Of a stretch of DNA of 64,000 nt, positions 1-8,688 are shown in pieces. This stretch comes from an uncultured Clostridia bacterium (GTDB lineage Bacteria; Bacillota; Clostridia; TANB77; CAG-508). Below the pieces are notes generated by a model, which made no database searches, was not told the origin of the DNA, and worked only from the letters and a program-made list of their open reading frames with translations. The first letter of the stretch is position 1, and every line of letters starts with the position of its first letter. The DNA lies in contig CAKPJC010000005.1 of NCBI GenBank assembly GCA_934162535.1, positions 1 to 64,000 of the forward strand, read 5' to 3'. A program made the translations under genes and the position numbers.

Positions 1-104
1 TAGCAATCTCAACAGGTGGACCAAAGACATATATAACACTAACATTAGGATTATTAACAATAGTATTAGTTGGTGTTTGGGCAATAAGAAAATTTGTAGT
101 ATAA
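1..104 (+). CDS. C-terminal end of a membrane-anchored protein (5' part outside window)
   Basis: Only the last 33 codons are visible, read from base 3 to the TAA at 102-104. They encode a short Gly-Gly-Pro-Lys-Thr stretch, one hydrophobic helix of about 18 residues and a short tail with Arg-Lys. This is the usual layout of a C-terminal membrane anchor on a surface protein. I do not see a convincing LPxTG sortase motif. The next gene is also a membrane-anchored surface protein, so a surface role is inferred; the function cannot be told from this fragment. Confidence 0.6.
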   Translation, partial: AISTGGPKTYITLTLGLLTIVLVGVWAIRKFVV

Positions 105-109
105 AATTC

Positions 110-138
110 TTGACAGCCAGAACAAATGAGTATATAAT
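110..138 (+). promoter_or_regulatory. Consensus sigma-A promoter of the DGR-like surface gene
   Basis: TTGACA (110-115) and TATAAT (133-138) are separated by exactly 17 bp, a perfect consensus. Transcription would start near 145, giving an unusually long leader of about 255 nt before the ATG at 400. The decayed second copy at 3443-3471 keeps the same arrangement with TTGACA and TACTAT. Confidence 0.85.
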
Positions 139-214
139 TTTAGTAGATTAGAAGCAAAGGAGCAAAAAGCCATGGAAACTAAAGTTAAGACTCAAACCTG
201 TGAAAGCGTTGGGG

Positions 215-249
<35 letters not shown>

Positions 250-318
250 GTATAGCTTTATTAAACATGGTATTTGCGAACTAATAAAAGATACGAAAAA
301 TTTAATAATAAAAATAAA

Positions 319-370
319 AGATAGTGATAAAAGCCAAACACAAAAAGGCTTATTAAGTCACTGTCTTTTT
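319..370 (+). terminator. Leader terminator upstream of the surface protein gene
   Basis: The left arm from 319 (AGATAGTGA...AAGCC) pairs with GGCT...TCACTGTCT, followed by a T run at 366-370. It stands before, not after, the gene's ribosome site (386-392), so it acts as an attenuator. It is conserved in the second leader copy at 3641-3692. Confidence 0.75.
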
Positions 371-399
371 GGCGTTAAAAAACAGAGGAGGAAATGTCT

Positions 400-2073
400 A
401 TGAAAAACATCAAAAGCAAAAAAATAAATAAGAGAATAATTGCTGTAGTCTCAATAGTATTGGTGGCAATAATACTGGTAACAACAGTAATTTGCTTAAT
501 AACAAAAAAAGATGAAAATGTAGAAGTAGAAAATACAGGAAGAATACAAAAACAAGTAATGAACCCCAATAATTACACAATGGTAAAAAGTAAAGATGGA
601 ATAGATGTACCAGTGCCAAAAGGATACACAGCATCATCAGTAGAAAGCGAGTCATATGTAAATGGAACATTTGAAACATTGTACCTAAATAAAAATTTAA
701 CAGATACATTTACATCAGAAGGAACATATCCTTGGTCAAAAAATAGCAATGGAATATGGACAAGTGGTAATTATAACATAGATAGTTCAACAAGCGAGAT
801 GATATCAGAAGAGTTTACAGTAAGTGAAGATGGAGGAATATTGCAATTAAATTGGACAGTGTCATGTGAATTTTATAATGATTACTTATATGGAGAAATA
901 ATAAATACAACAACAAATAGCACAGAAAAAACAACAATAAAACTAAATGGAACATATTATGTAACAAAGGATTCAGGATATACAGAATCAGACTTAATTT
1001 ATATGAACACAAAAGTAGAACTAAATCAAGGAACATATAAACTAAAGATAATATATAGTAAAAATGCCTCAACAAATAAAGAGCTAGATAAAGGATATGT
1101 AAAAGAAGTAAAAATATATGACAGAAAAAACAATGGAAATACAGATACAATACAAAATCATAAATATGGAGGATTTGTAATATATGAGGGAACAGAAGAA
1201 GTAACAGATAGAAATCAATGGACAGCCCAATGTGAAAGAAATCAATGGGTATGGATACCGATAGAAGATGTAAGTGATATGTATTGGGAAGATAAGACAG
1301 ATGGAAAGATATATGGAACATATTATAATGAAAGTGCGACATCATATACAAAAAGTACAAGTAATAGAAAATATGAGCCACAATTAACAAGACACGATAT
1401 GGAATCAACATATTTAACACAATATCTAGGAGGAATATCAAGATATGAATTCTTAATGGAAATGGAGCAAGAATTTTATGAAATGTTACAAAGTGTAGCA
1501 ACATATGGAGGATTTTATATAGGAAGATATGAAGTAGGAGATTTAAAACAAACAACACCAGTAGTAAAAAGAATGAATACAGATATAGGAGATATAAATT
1601 GGTATCAAGGATATAAAAAATGTAAAAAATTATCAGGAACAAATACAAATGTAAAAACAAGTATGATATGGGGAACACAATATGACCAAGTAATGAATTG
1701 GCTAATAAAATCAGGAGAGAAAACACCATTAGATAATAAAGGTTCAGTAGCATGGGGAAATTATAGAGATGTAGAATTTGAATATTATACAAACACATCC
1801 AAAACAACTGCAACAAAGAAATTAGGAAGACAAAAAAGAATAGCAAGTGGAGCCTATGAAGGAGCAAAGGCGAATAACATATACGACCTAGCAGGGAACG
1901 TATGGCTATGGACGCTCGAGGCCATTAGTTCAGGGGCTGGCGACGGCAGGTACTACAGGGGAGGTTCTTGTAGCGACTATGGTACGAGCCATTATGCTAG
2001 TGGTCGTAACTACAACTATCCGTACGACTACAGCAGCATTTTCGGGTATGGTGGTACACTTTACATAAAGTAA
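400..2073 (+). CDS. Membrane-anchored surface protein with C-type-lectin/FGE-like variable C-terminus (candidate DGR target)
   Basis: The protein has about 557 residues. It starts with a Lys-rich N-terminus and a membrane helix (about 13-35), then a linker with the phrase DVPVPKGYTASSV. A beta-rich insert follows (about 90-255), then a formylglycine-generating-enzyme/C-type-lectin-like domain starting near NQWVWIPIEDVSDMYW and ending at GGTLYIK. The last 63 codons differ in base composition from the rest and are rich in TAC, AAC, GGT and AGC codons, typical of DGR variable regions. I chose ATG 400 over ATG 394 because the AGGAGGA at 386-392 leaves one base before 394 but seven before 400, and the second copy starts at the equivalent codon. 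No reverse transcriptase or template repeat lies in the window, so any DGR would act from elsewhere. Confidence 0.75.
   Translation: MKNIKSKKINKRIIAVVSIVLVAIILVTTVICLITKKDENVEVENTGRIQKQVMNPNNYTMVKSKDGIDVPVPKGYTASSVESESYVNGTFETLYLNKNLTDTFTSEGTYPWSKNSNGIWTSGNYNIDSSTSEMISEEFTVSEDGGILQLNWTVSCEFYNDYLYGEIINTTTNSTEKTTIKLNGTYYVTKDSGYTESDLIYMNTKVELNQGTYKLKIIYSKNASTNKELDKGYVKEVKIYDRKNNGNTDTIQNHKYGGFVIYEGTEEVTDRNQWTAQCERNQWVWIPIEDVSDMYWEDKTDGKIYGTYYNESATSYTKSTSNRKYEPQLTRHDMESTYLTQYLGGISRYEFLMEMEQEFYEMLQSVATYGGFYIGRYEVGDLKQTTPVVKRMNTDIGDINWYQGYKKCKKLSGTNTNVKTSMIWGTQYDQVMNWLIKSGEKTPLDNKGSVAWGNYRDVEFEYYTNTSKTTATKKLGRQKRIASGAYEGAKANNIYDLAGNVWLWTLEAISSGAGDGRYYRGGSCSDYGTSHYASGRNYNYPYDYSSIFGYGGTLYIK
1882..2070 (+). 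other. Candidate DGR variable region (VR)
   Basis: From YDLAGNVW onward the DNA becomes clearly more GC-rich than its AT-rich surroundings. The encoded tail is a run of Tyr, Asn, Ser, Gly and Asp residues between fixed framework blocks (GNVWLWTLE, RYYRGGS, GGTLYIK). That is the usual appearance of a lectin-fold variable repeat diversified at template adenines. The template repeat is not in this window. Confidence 0.65.
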
Positions 2074-2135
2074 TATTGAATTCTGTATAGAAAAGCCGAG
2101 CAAAGTATAAATTGACATGATTAAGATGATTAAAT

Positions 2136-2186
2136 AATTCAGTGTGTAGATTTTAAGAAAATAAAAATGTGCATACTGAATTTTTT
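2136..2186 (+). terminator. Hairpin and T run after the variable region
   Basis: AATTCAGTGTG (2136-2146) pairs with CATACTGAATT (2172-2182) across a 25-nt loop, and six T follow from 2181. It most simply ends the surface gene transcript. Hairpins just downstream of a variable repeat are also known to help DGR targeting, so a second role is possible. Confidence 0.6.
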
Positions 2187-2253
2187 ATGTAATAGGATAG
2201 AAAAAGAGTGAAACAACATATATTCAAAGTCGAATCTTGTCGATGAAAAGTTC

Positions 2254-2282
2254 TTGCAATTCAGGATATTTCATAGTATAAT
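2254..2282 (+). promoter_or_regulatory. Promoter upstream of the Rpn-like gene
   Basis: TTGCAA (2254-2259) and TATAAT (2277-2282) with a 17-bp spacer. The leader to the ATG at 2524 is about 235 nt, contains a small GCAATA/TATTGC hairpin (2289-2302), and is otherwise featureless AT-rich DNA. Confidence 0.65.
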
Positions 2283-2523
2283 AAATTCGCAATAAATATT
2301 GCACTTAATTCATAAAGTTTTTGAAACATAGTTTAATAATTTTTTAAATCAAAGATAATTAATTCAAATAATTTTCAAAAGTAATTAATATCGAAAAAAT
2401 TTAATTTTCTAACCTAACCCAAAAATTATTAATTTTAATAAAGATAGCAAAAATGAGTGAAATAAGGAAAATAGCTATTGCAATATCATAAAAAAATTAA
2501 TATAATTAAGGAGGTAGAAAAAA

Positions 2524-3429
2524 ATGGAAAAGAAATTATTAAAACCGAGAAACGATTTAGTATTTCAAAAACTATTTGGAGAACAAAAGAACAAGGAGAT
2601 AACAGGTCATTTATTATCTTTGATACTAGGAAAAGAAGTATACAATGTAGACTTAGACGTAAACAAGCAAATGATAGGAAAAAGGGAAGGACTAAAAACA
2701 TGTATATTAGACATACGAGCAAAATTTAATGATGGAGAAGAATGTAACATAGAACTTCAAGTATCGCCATATAAACATATGCCAGATAGGATGTTACAAT
2801 ATTGGTCAATGAATTACATCAACAAACTCGAAAGAGGAGAAGACTATTCAAAAATAAAGCCAACAATAGCAGTACTAATAACATGTTATAAATTAGACGA
2901 AATAAAAGAGATTTCCAGATATCACACAAGTTGGTCACTAAGAGAAGATAAAGAAACAGACTCAGTACTAACAGATAAGTTTCAAATGCATATATTAGAA
3001 ATTCCAAAGGTAAAAGATATAGAAATACAAACAGACGAACTAGCACAATGGATGAGTTTTATCAATGACCCAGAGGATGGGAGGTTAGAAAAAATGATGT
3101 ATGAAAATAACAAATATTTTAAACAAGCTAGAAAAGAATTAGAATATTTGAGTGGAGACAAAGATTTTCAGGAGATAGTAGAAAGAAGAGCATTGGCATT
3201 AATGGATCAAGAAGTACAAACAAGATTGGCAAAAGAAGAGGGTAGAGAAGAAGGCAGAGAAGAAGAAAGAGAAGAGAGTAGAAGAAACACAGTAGAAATG
3301 ATAAAGAAACTAATACAAGAAAACATGACAAATCAATTCATAAAAAGAATAACCGGATATGAAGAAGAAGAGATAGAGAAAATCAGGAAAGAAATCAAAA
3401 AAAAACAAAAAGAAGAACCTGAAAAATAA
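2524..3429 (+). CDS. Rpn-family recombination-promoting nuclease / PD-(D/E)XK putative transposase
   Basis: This 301-residue protein starts with the phrase KPRNDLVFQKLFG, typical of Rpn/PDDEXK_2 proteins. The catalytic half contains LDIRAKFNDGEECNIELQ (about residues 62-79), which fits the D-x(n)-E-x-Q pattern of a PD-(D/E)XK nuclease. The C-terminal 80 residues form a highly charged coiled coil with repeated EEGREEGREEE units, also typical of the family. The ribosome site AAGGAGG lies just before ATG 2524. Rpn proteins cut DNA and promote RecA-independent recombination; they multiply within genomes and vary at their C-termini. The gene sits between two copies of the same leader, so it may have a part in that duplication, but this is inference. 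Confidence 0.85.
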   Translation: MEKKLLKPRNDLVFQKLFGEQKNKEITGHLLSLILGKEVYNVDLDVNKQMIGKREGLKTCILDIRAKFNDGEECNIELQVSPYKHMPDRMLQYWSMNYINKLERGEDYSKIKPTIAVLITCYKLDEIKEISRYHTSWSLREDKETDSVLTDKFQMHILEIPKVKDIEIQTDELAQWMSFINDPEDGRLEKMMYENNKYFKQARKELEYLSGDKDFQEIVERRALALMDQEVQTRLAKEEGREEGREEEREESRRNTVEMIKKLIQENMTNQFIKRITGYEEEEIEKIRKEIKKKQKEEPEK

Positions 3430-3442
3430 AATTCAAAATCTC

Positions 3443-3692
3443 TTGACAGTCTAAACAAATAAATATACTATTTAAATAGATTAGAAGCAAAGGAGAAAAA
3501 AGCCTTGGAAACTAAAGTTAAGACACAAACCTGTGAAAGCGTTGGGGCTGTATATATAATATATATATTGGGTATAGCTTTATTAAACATGGTATTTGCG
3601 AACTAATAAAAAACACGAAAAATTTAATAATAAAAATAAAAGATAGTGATAAAAGCCAAAGCAAAAATGGTTTAGTATGTCACTGTCTTTTT
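3443..3692 (+). repeat. Second copy of the promoter and structured leader
   Basis: This stretch matches 110-370 closely: promoter (TTGACA 3443-3448, TACTAT 3466-3471, spacer 17), conserved leader blocks, a shortened TA tract (3551-3568) and the attenuator hairpin (3641-3692). The terminator arms differ from copy one but can still pair, so structure is being kept or was recently duplicated. The gene behind it is broken. Confidence 0.85.
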
Positions 3693-3721
3693 GTTGTTTA
3701 AAAACAGAGGAGGAATTGTCA

Positions 3722-4118
3722 ATGAAAAACATAAAAGTTAAAAAGATAAATAAGAAAACAATTGTTATAATCTCAATAGTATTGGTAGCAATAATACTAG
3801 TAACAGCAGTAATTTGCTTGGTAACAAAAAAGGATAAAAATGTAGAAGTAGAAAATACAGGGAGAATACAAAAACAAGCAATGAACCCCAACAATTATAC
3901 AATGGTAGTAGAGACGGAATAGATGTACCAGTACCAAAAGGCTATACAGCATCATCAGTAAAAAGTGAGTCATATGTATATGAGGGAACAGAAGAAGTAA
4001 CAGATAGAAATCAATGGACAGCCTAATGTGAGAGAAATCAATGGGTATGGATACCAATAGAAGATGTAAGTGATATGTATAGGAAAAATAAATTGGTATC
4101 AAGGATATAAAAAATGAA
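3722..4118 (+). pseudogene. Decayed second copy of the DGR-like surface gene
   Basis: ATG 3722 follows AGGAGG and starts a near copy of the first gene's N-terminus. The frame then breaks after about 67 codons: a deletion near 3906 removes the KSK residues, and later segments show as separated blocks matching DVPVPKGYTASSV, YEGTEEVTDRNQW, RNQWVWIPIEDVSDMY and NWYQGYKK. In-frame stops occur (for example TAA at 4024). The block SESYV joins directly to YEGTEEV, so this copy lacks the beta-rich insert of the first gene. It also lacks the lectin core and variable region. Confidence 0.85.
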
Positions 4119-4206
4119 AAATAAATATGACAAATACCTTAAATCAGACTATCACAAATTATTTATTAATCTGGAAAAAATATCTAAAAATTACCTCTAA
4201 AACTTA

Positions 4207-4235
4207 TTTACAAGAACAACCCCTTATGATATAAT
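4207..4235 (+). promoter_or_regulatory. Promoter of the 4.3-8.1 kb operon
   Basis: TTTACA (4207-4212), a 17-bp spacer and TATAAT (4230-4235), about 35 bp before the GTG start at 4272. No other terminator or promoter is evident until the terminator at 8074. Confidence 0.75.
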
Positions 4236-4271
4236 CTGATAGAAAAATGTATAAAACAATGAGGTGATTTT

Positions 4272-5213
4272 GTGAATCAAATATTAATAACTGGATACGA
4301 GGAAGAAAAAAAATCTCCAAACAAAAAACAAAAACCAGTAAAAATGAAAAAAGTAGCAAGTATAAACACAATAGTAACAATATTTGCAATATGTATAATA
4401 ATATTAGGAATATGTATGGCAACAGGAAGTACATATGCAAGAGAAAAAATAAATGAAACAGTAGAAGCAAATGCAAAACCAACAGTAGAAATGAACAGGA
4501 ATGACGACACAAACACAATAGATATAGAAGTATCACACATTAGAGGAATAAAAGAAATAAAATACAAATGGAACAATGGAAATGAAGAAATAATACAAGG
4601 AAACAATCAAACAAAAATACAAAAAAGCATTCCACTAATAGGTGGTCAAAATACACTAACAGTAAGTGTTACAGAAGAAAACGGACAAACAGTATCATAC
4701 AGCAACATATACAAGGTAGCTAACCTTCCACAAATAGAACTAAGCTCAGCATCAAATGGAGTAAAAGTAAAAGCAACAAGCAAAGAAAAATTAGCAAGCA
4801 TAACATACAAGTGGGATGATGGGGCAGTAGAAAAAATCGATGTATCAGAAGAAACATATGAAGGAATAATAAATGCGCCAGGAGGAAAACACACATTAGA
4901 AATAACAGCAACAGACATAAACGGAAACATCGGAACAAAAACACAGGTAGTAGTAGGAGACACTGCACCAACAGTAACAATAAAAGCATCAATAATTGAC
5001 GGAAAGAAAATGTTTGTAATCGATGCAGAAGATGATACAGGATTAGCAAATGTTGAAATCATATTAAATGACAACACAGTTGACAAAACAGAAGTAAGTG
5101 GAAAAACATATCATAAAGAAATTGAGATACTACAAGGAGAGAATAAAATAATTGTAAAAGCATACAATATAAACGAATTAGAAGCACTAAAAGGAGCACG
5201 TTATAATAATTAA
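4272..5213 (+). CDS. Membrane-anchored protein with Ig-like repeats
   Basis: This 313-residue protein starts at GTG 4272 behind GAGGTG. A cytoplasmic Lys-rich stretch is followed by one membrane helix (about 35-57, TIVTIFAICIIILGICMA). The outer part consists of three or four beta-rich modules of about 75 residues with recurring phrases such as IKYKWNNG, ITYKWDDG, GGQNTLTVSVTEENG and GGKHTLEITATDINGN. These are Ig-like/cadherin-like surface modules. It is the first gene of an operon with a GGDEF protein, a CNNM-type protein and an exported TasA-like protein, which suggests a cell-envelope or surface role. The exact function is unknown. Confidence 0.7.
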   Translation: MNQILITGYEEEKKSPNKKQKPVKMKKVASINTIVTIFAICIIILGICMATGSTYAREKINETVEANAKPTVEMNRNDDTNTIDIEVSHIRGIKEIKYKWNNGNEEIIQGNNQTKIQKSIPLIGGQNTLTVSVTEENGQTVSYSNIYKVANLPQIELSSASNGVKVKATSKEKLASITYKWDDGAVEKIDVSEETYEGIINAPGGKHTLEITATDINGNIGTKTQVVVGDTAPTVTIKASIIDGKKMFVIDAEDDTGLANVEIILNDNTVDKTEVSGKTYHKEIEILQGENKIIVKAYNINELEALKGARYNN

Positions 5214-5228
5214 TAGGAGAAAAAACAT

Positions 5229-6155
5229 ATGATACAAGAAATATATATAATTGATAATGACGAATCATCATTACCAATATTTAGAGAATTATTCAAAGAT
5301 GAAAAAGAATTCAAGTTTATTGGAGTAAAAACAGAACAAATAAATATAGCATTAAAAAATATACCATTTCTAATAATAATAAATGAAGACTCAATAGATC
5401 GAGATGTAGCAGAATTATGTAGAAAAATAAGAACAGACGAAGACAACAAAATAACACCAATAATTGTTGTTTCATCTAACATAGAAAGAAACCATAGGCT
5501 TGATGTACTAAGAGAATCTGTTGAATACTACATAAAAAAACCTGTTGATACAGACTATTTGTACTATACAGTAAAAAATCTAAACAGACTGTTAAACATA
5601 AATAGAAGAATAAGTCCATTAACAGGCTTACCAGGAAACGTACAAATACATGCAGAGTTAAAAAAGAGACTATCAAATAAAGAGGACTTTTCTGTACTAT
5701 ACTTAGACTTAGACAATTTTAAAGCATATAATGATGTATATGGTTTCTTAAAAGGAGACGAAATAATAGAATTTACAGCAAAAACAATACTAAAATGTAT
5801 ACATGAAGAATTTATGGAAAACTCATTTATAGGACATATAGGAGGAGACGACTTTATAGCAATAGTACCATCAATACACATAGACAATATATGTCAATCA
5901 ATAATAGCAACATTTGACAAAGACGTAACAAACTTTTTTACAGATGAAGACTTAGAAAAAGGGTATATAGAGGTAACAAACAGAAAGGGAGTATTAGAAC
6001 AATTCCCACTAACCTCAATATCTATAGGAGTAGTAATAGCTGAAAGTGGCAGATTTGCAAACATCCTAGAAATAGGAGAAATAGGGGCACAAGTAAAACA
6101 TATGGCGAAATCTATCATGGGAAGCAGCTATGCAGTAGATAGAAGACAAATGTAA
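5229..6155 (+). CDS. Receiver-like/GGDEF diguanylate cyclase
   Basis: The 308-residue protein has an N-terminal response-regulator fold (about 1-120) and a C-terminal GGDEF domain (about 128-305). The GGDEF part shows LTGLPGN, DLDNFKAYND (160-169) and the active-site loop GGDDF (205-209), a conservative variant of GGDEF, so c-di-GMP synthesis is plausible. The receiver keeps the acidic DNDES start and the K-P pair (YIKKPVD), but the usual phospho-acceptor Asp seems replaced in FLIIINEDS, so phosphorylation is doubtful. It lies 15 bp after the Ig-like gene in the same operon and may link c-di-GMP to surface structures. Confidence 0.85.
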   Translation: MIQEIYIIDNDESSLPIFRELFKDEKEFKFIGVKTEQINIALKNIPFLIIINEDSIDRDVAELCRKIRTDEDNKITPIIVVSSNIERNHRLDVLRESVEYYIKKPVDTDYLYYTVKNLNRLLNINRRISPLTGLPGNVQIHAELKKRLSNKEDFSVLYLDLDNFKAYNDVYGFLKGDEIIEFTAKTILKCIHEEFMENSFIGHIGGDDFIAIVPSIHIDNICQSIIATFDKDVTNFFTDEDLEKGYIEVTNRKGVLEQFPLTSISIGVVIAESGRFANILEIGEIGAQVKHMAKSIMGSSYAVDRRQM

Positions 6156-6175
6156 AGGAGAGAATATAAAAATAT

Positions 6176-7468
6176 ATGCAAATACTTATTTTAATAGTAT
6201 TAATAGGATTAAATGCATTTTTCGCGGCAAGCGAAATTGCATTTATATCATTAAATGATAACAAAATAGAAAAACAGGCAAAAGAAGGAAATAAAAAAGC
6301 AAAACAAATAGAAAAAATGCTTGAATCACCAAGCAAATTTCTTGCAACAATACAAATAGGAATTACATTAGCTGGATTTTTATCAAGTGCATTTGCATCA
6401 GATACATTTGCTGGGAAACTTGCACCAATACTAAATGATTTAATACCAATAGGAATTGGTGTATGGCAAAGCATATCAATAATATTAATAACAATAATAC
6501 TATCATTCTTTACGTTAATATTTGGAGAACTAGTACCAAAAAGATTTGCAATGAAAAACTATGAAAAAATTGCATTTAGTTCAATTGGAATAATAAGAGG
6601 AATATCAATAGCAACAGCACCATTTGTGAAACTACTAACAGTAACAACAAATGCAATATCAAAACTATTTGGAGTAGGCGAAAATGAAGAAGAGGTAGTA
6701 ACAGAAGAAGAAATCAAAATGATGGTTGACCAAGGGGAAGAAAAGGGAACTATCGAAGAAGAAGAAAAAGAACTTATAAACAATGTATTTGAATTTAATG
6801 ATATAACAGTATCAGAGATAATGACACACAGAACAGACATGTTTGCAGTTGATATAAACATGGGAGCAGACGAGCTTTTAGATGAAATAAAAAAAGACGA
6901 CTGTAGACATAGCCGTATACCAGTATATGATGAAACAATAGACGAAATAAAAGGTGTATTATATGTAAAAGACTTATTGTTAAACATCAATAAAAAAACA
7001 TTTAAAATAAAAAACATTATGAAAGAAGCATACTTTGTATCACAAAATAAACTTATAAACGAATTATTTAGAGAATTACAAAAAAACAAAAAACAGATAG
7101 CAATAATAATTGATGAATATGGTGGAACAGCAGGACTAATAACAATGGAAGACATACTAGAAGAAATATTTGGAGATATATATGATGAATATGATGAAAT
7201 AGAACAAGAATATGAAAAAATAGATGACAAAACATATATAATATCAGGAAGTATGCCAATATATGATGTAAATAAACTTTTAAATGCAAACATACCAGAA
7301 GGTGACTATGACACGCTATCAGGATATTTACAAGAAGAATTAGGCAGAATACCTAAAGACGATGAGAAAAACACAATTATTGAAACAAAAGAACTAGTAT
7401 TTAAAATAGAAGAATATGAAGACAAAAGAATATTAAAGGTAAAGGTGTATAAAAACGAAAAAGTATAA
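6176..7468 (+). CDS. CNNM/CorC-type membrane protein (DUF21, CBS pair, CorC_HlyC)
   Basis: This 430-residue integral membrane protein has three or four hydrophobic helices in its DUF21 part (about 1-165), including ASEIAFISL and FGELVPKR, the hallmark motifs. A CBS pair follows (about 195-330; IMTHRTDMFAVD, HSRIPVYDE, IIDEYGGTAGLITMED). The C-terminal CorC_HlyC domain is about 345-428. The family (older name hemolysin C-like) takes part in magnesium export or divalent-cation homeostasis. It is full length and sits in the operon that starts at 4272. Confidence 0.88.
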   Translation: MQILILIVLIGLNAFFAASEIAFISLNDNKIEKQAKEGNKKAKQIEKMLESPSKFLATIQIGITLAGFLSSAFASDTFAGKLAPILNDLIPIGIGVWQSISIILITIILSFFTLIFGELVPKRFAMKNYEKIAFSSIGIIRGISIATAPFVKLLTVTTNAISKLFGVGENEEEVVTEEEIKMMVDQGEEKGTIEEEEKELINNVFEFNDITVSEIMTHRTDMFAVDINMGADELLDEIKKDDCRHSRIPVYDETIDEIKGVLYVKDLLLNINKKTFKIKNIMKEAYFVSQNKLINELFRELQKNKKQIAIIIDEYGGTAGLITMEDILEEIFGDIYDEYDEIEQEYEKIDDKTYIISGSMPIYDVNKLLNANIPEGDYDTLSGYLQEELGRIPKDDEKNTIIETKELVFKIEEYEDKRILKVKVYKNEKV

Positions 7469-7469
7469 A

Positions 7470-8066
7470 ATAAAGAAACGAAAGAATAGCTTAAAAACAG
7501 CATATATTATAATAATAATGCTTGTCATATGTGTAACAATGGCAACAGGGTATTCCATGTATGGTGAACAATTAACAATTAACGCAACAGCAATAGCAAA
7601 AGCACAAGAAATAGTTATACCACCACAAGGAGAAGATGAAAATGGTGTAACAAGATTTACATCAAATGTACAGGTAGAAAATATATTTGGAATGGAACTA
7701 TTAAGGGTTACAAACGAGGAATATGCAAATGGCACTATAACAACGACTATGAAAGTTATGTCACAATTTGCTATAGGAGGAAAATCATTACAAATAAAAC
7801 TAAACATACAAAATGCTTCAAAACACACATTCACTAATGGTAAAGTTGAACTCCTAGAAAATGGTGGAGCCCAAAATTCTCTGACATCAAGAACGCAAAG
7901 AATGACAAATGTTACAGTGGAACCAGGCGGTTCAACAGAAATTACAATAAAAGGTTCTGTATATGTTGGTAGAATAACATCTGGAACGTATTTTAAATAC
8001 AAAATATATTTTGACACAGAAAATGGGGTAAAAGAATTTTACTATATATTAAAATTAGAACCATAA
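7470..8066 (+). CDS. Exported TasA/camelysin-like protein, start codon uncertain
   Basis: From ATG 7518 the protein has 182 residues, but the same frame stays open upstream and encodes a classical positive N-region (KIKKRKNSLKTAYIIII) in front of the hydrophobic core. No ATG, GTG or TTG begins that extension, so initiation at ATA 7470, next to the stop of the preceding gene (TAA 7466-7468), is my best guess. ATG 7518 has no ribosome site and would cut the signal in half. The phrase YGEQLTINATA matches the AFAQQLTITGTA of the gene at 35391. The two therefore share a family of TasA/camelysin-type proteins that go with SipW signal peptidases. The mature part is beta-rich. Confidence 0.65.
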   Translation: MKKRKNSLKTAYIIIIMLVICVTMATGYSMYGEQLTINATAIAKAQEIVIPPQGEDENGVTRFTSNVQVENIFGMELLRVTNEEYANGTITTTMKVMSQFAIGGKSLQIKLNIQNASKHTFTNGKVELLENGGAQNSLTSRTQRMTNVTVEPGGSTEITIKGSVYVGRITSGTYFKYKIYFDTENGVKEFYYILKLEP

Positions 8067-8073
8067 CGTGAGA

Positions 8074-8106
8074 AAAATTGCAAATGCTAAAGGTTGCAAT
8101 TTTTTT
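8074..8106 (+). terminator. Terminator of the 4.3-8.1 kb operon
   Basis: AAAATTGCAA (8074-8083) pairs with TTGCAATTTT (8094-8103), followed by a T run. Confidence 0.9.
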
Positions 8107-8118
8107 GTCGATTTACTA

Positions 8119-8147
8119 TTGATGCATTGAAATAAAGGTGGTAAAAT
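8119..8147 (+). promoter_or_regulatory. Possible promoter of the Nudix/kinase pair
   Basis: TTGATG (8119-8124), 17 bp, TAAAAT (8142-8147), 35 bp before the ATG at 8182. The match to consensus is moderate. Confidence 0.5.
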
Positions 8148-8181
8148 ATTGAAATAATAAAATGAAAAGGAGATATGGAAA

Positions 8182-8676
8182 ATGGATTTATGTATTGAAC
8201 TAGAGGATTTTAAGCTAAATATTAGAGCAGGAGCAATTATTGTACATGATAATAAATTGCTTACACACAAAGACACAAGAAAGAATAATCACTATTGCAT
8301 TCCAGGAGGAAGAATTGAACTAGGGGAAAATTCAGAAGAAACTATCAAAAGAGAAATAAGAGAAGAAATGCAAAAAGAAATTGAAATCAAAAAATACATT
8401 GGAATAATTGAAAACTTTTTCATATTAAATGAGAAAAAATATCATGAATTATTTTTTATCTATAATGCAGAATTCACTAATGAACAAGATAAAAAAATAA
8501 ATACAACAATGTCAAACCAAGAGGGAAAAGATTATTTGGTTTATGAATGGATTGACATAGATAAAATTGAAGAATATAATGTTTTACCTAAATGTATAAA
8601 AACAATATTAAAAGAAAAAAGAGAAAAAGTACATATTATAAATGATGATATAAATCAAAAATATATAGTTGAATAA
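8182..8676 (+). CDS. Nudix hydrolase
   Basis: The 164-residue protein carries a good Nudix box: GGRIELGENSEET followed by IKREIREEMQKEI (about 39-64), matching GX5EX7REUXEEXGU except for the final Gly region. Nudix enzymes hydrolyse nucleoside diphosphates linked to other groups; the substrate cannot be read from the sequence. It lies 12 bp before a P-loop kinase-like gene, so they are probably cotranscribed. A second, unrelated Nudix gene follows a partial copy of that kinase gene at 20405. Confidence 0.85.
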   Translation: MDLCIELEDFKLNIRAGAIIVHDNKLLTHKDTRKNNHYCIPGGRIELGENSEETIKREIREEMQKEIEIKKYIGIIENFFILNEKKYHELFFIYNAEFTNEQDKKINTTMSNQEGKDYLVYEWIDIDKIEEYNVLPKCIKTILKEKREKVHIINDDINQKYIVE

Positions 8677-8688
8677 AGAGGTGAATTC

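Noticed and set aside
815..1867. Long minus-strand open frame (350 codons) opposite the surface gene
   Set aside because: It is a shadow of ATA/ACA-rich codons. Its translation is Leu/Tyr/Ile low complexity without a ribosome site.
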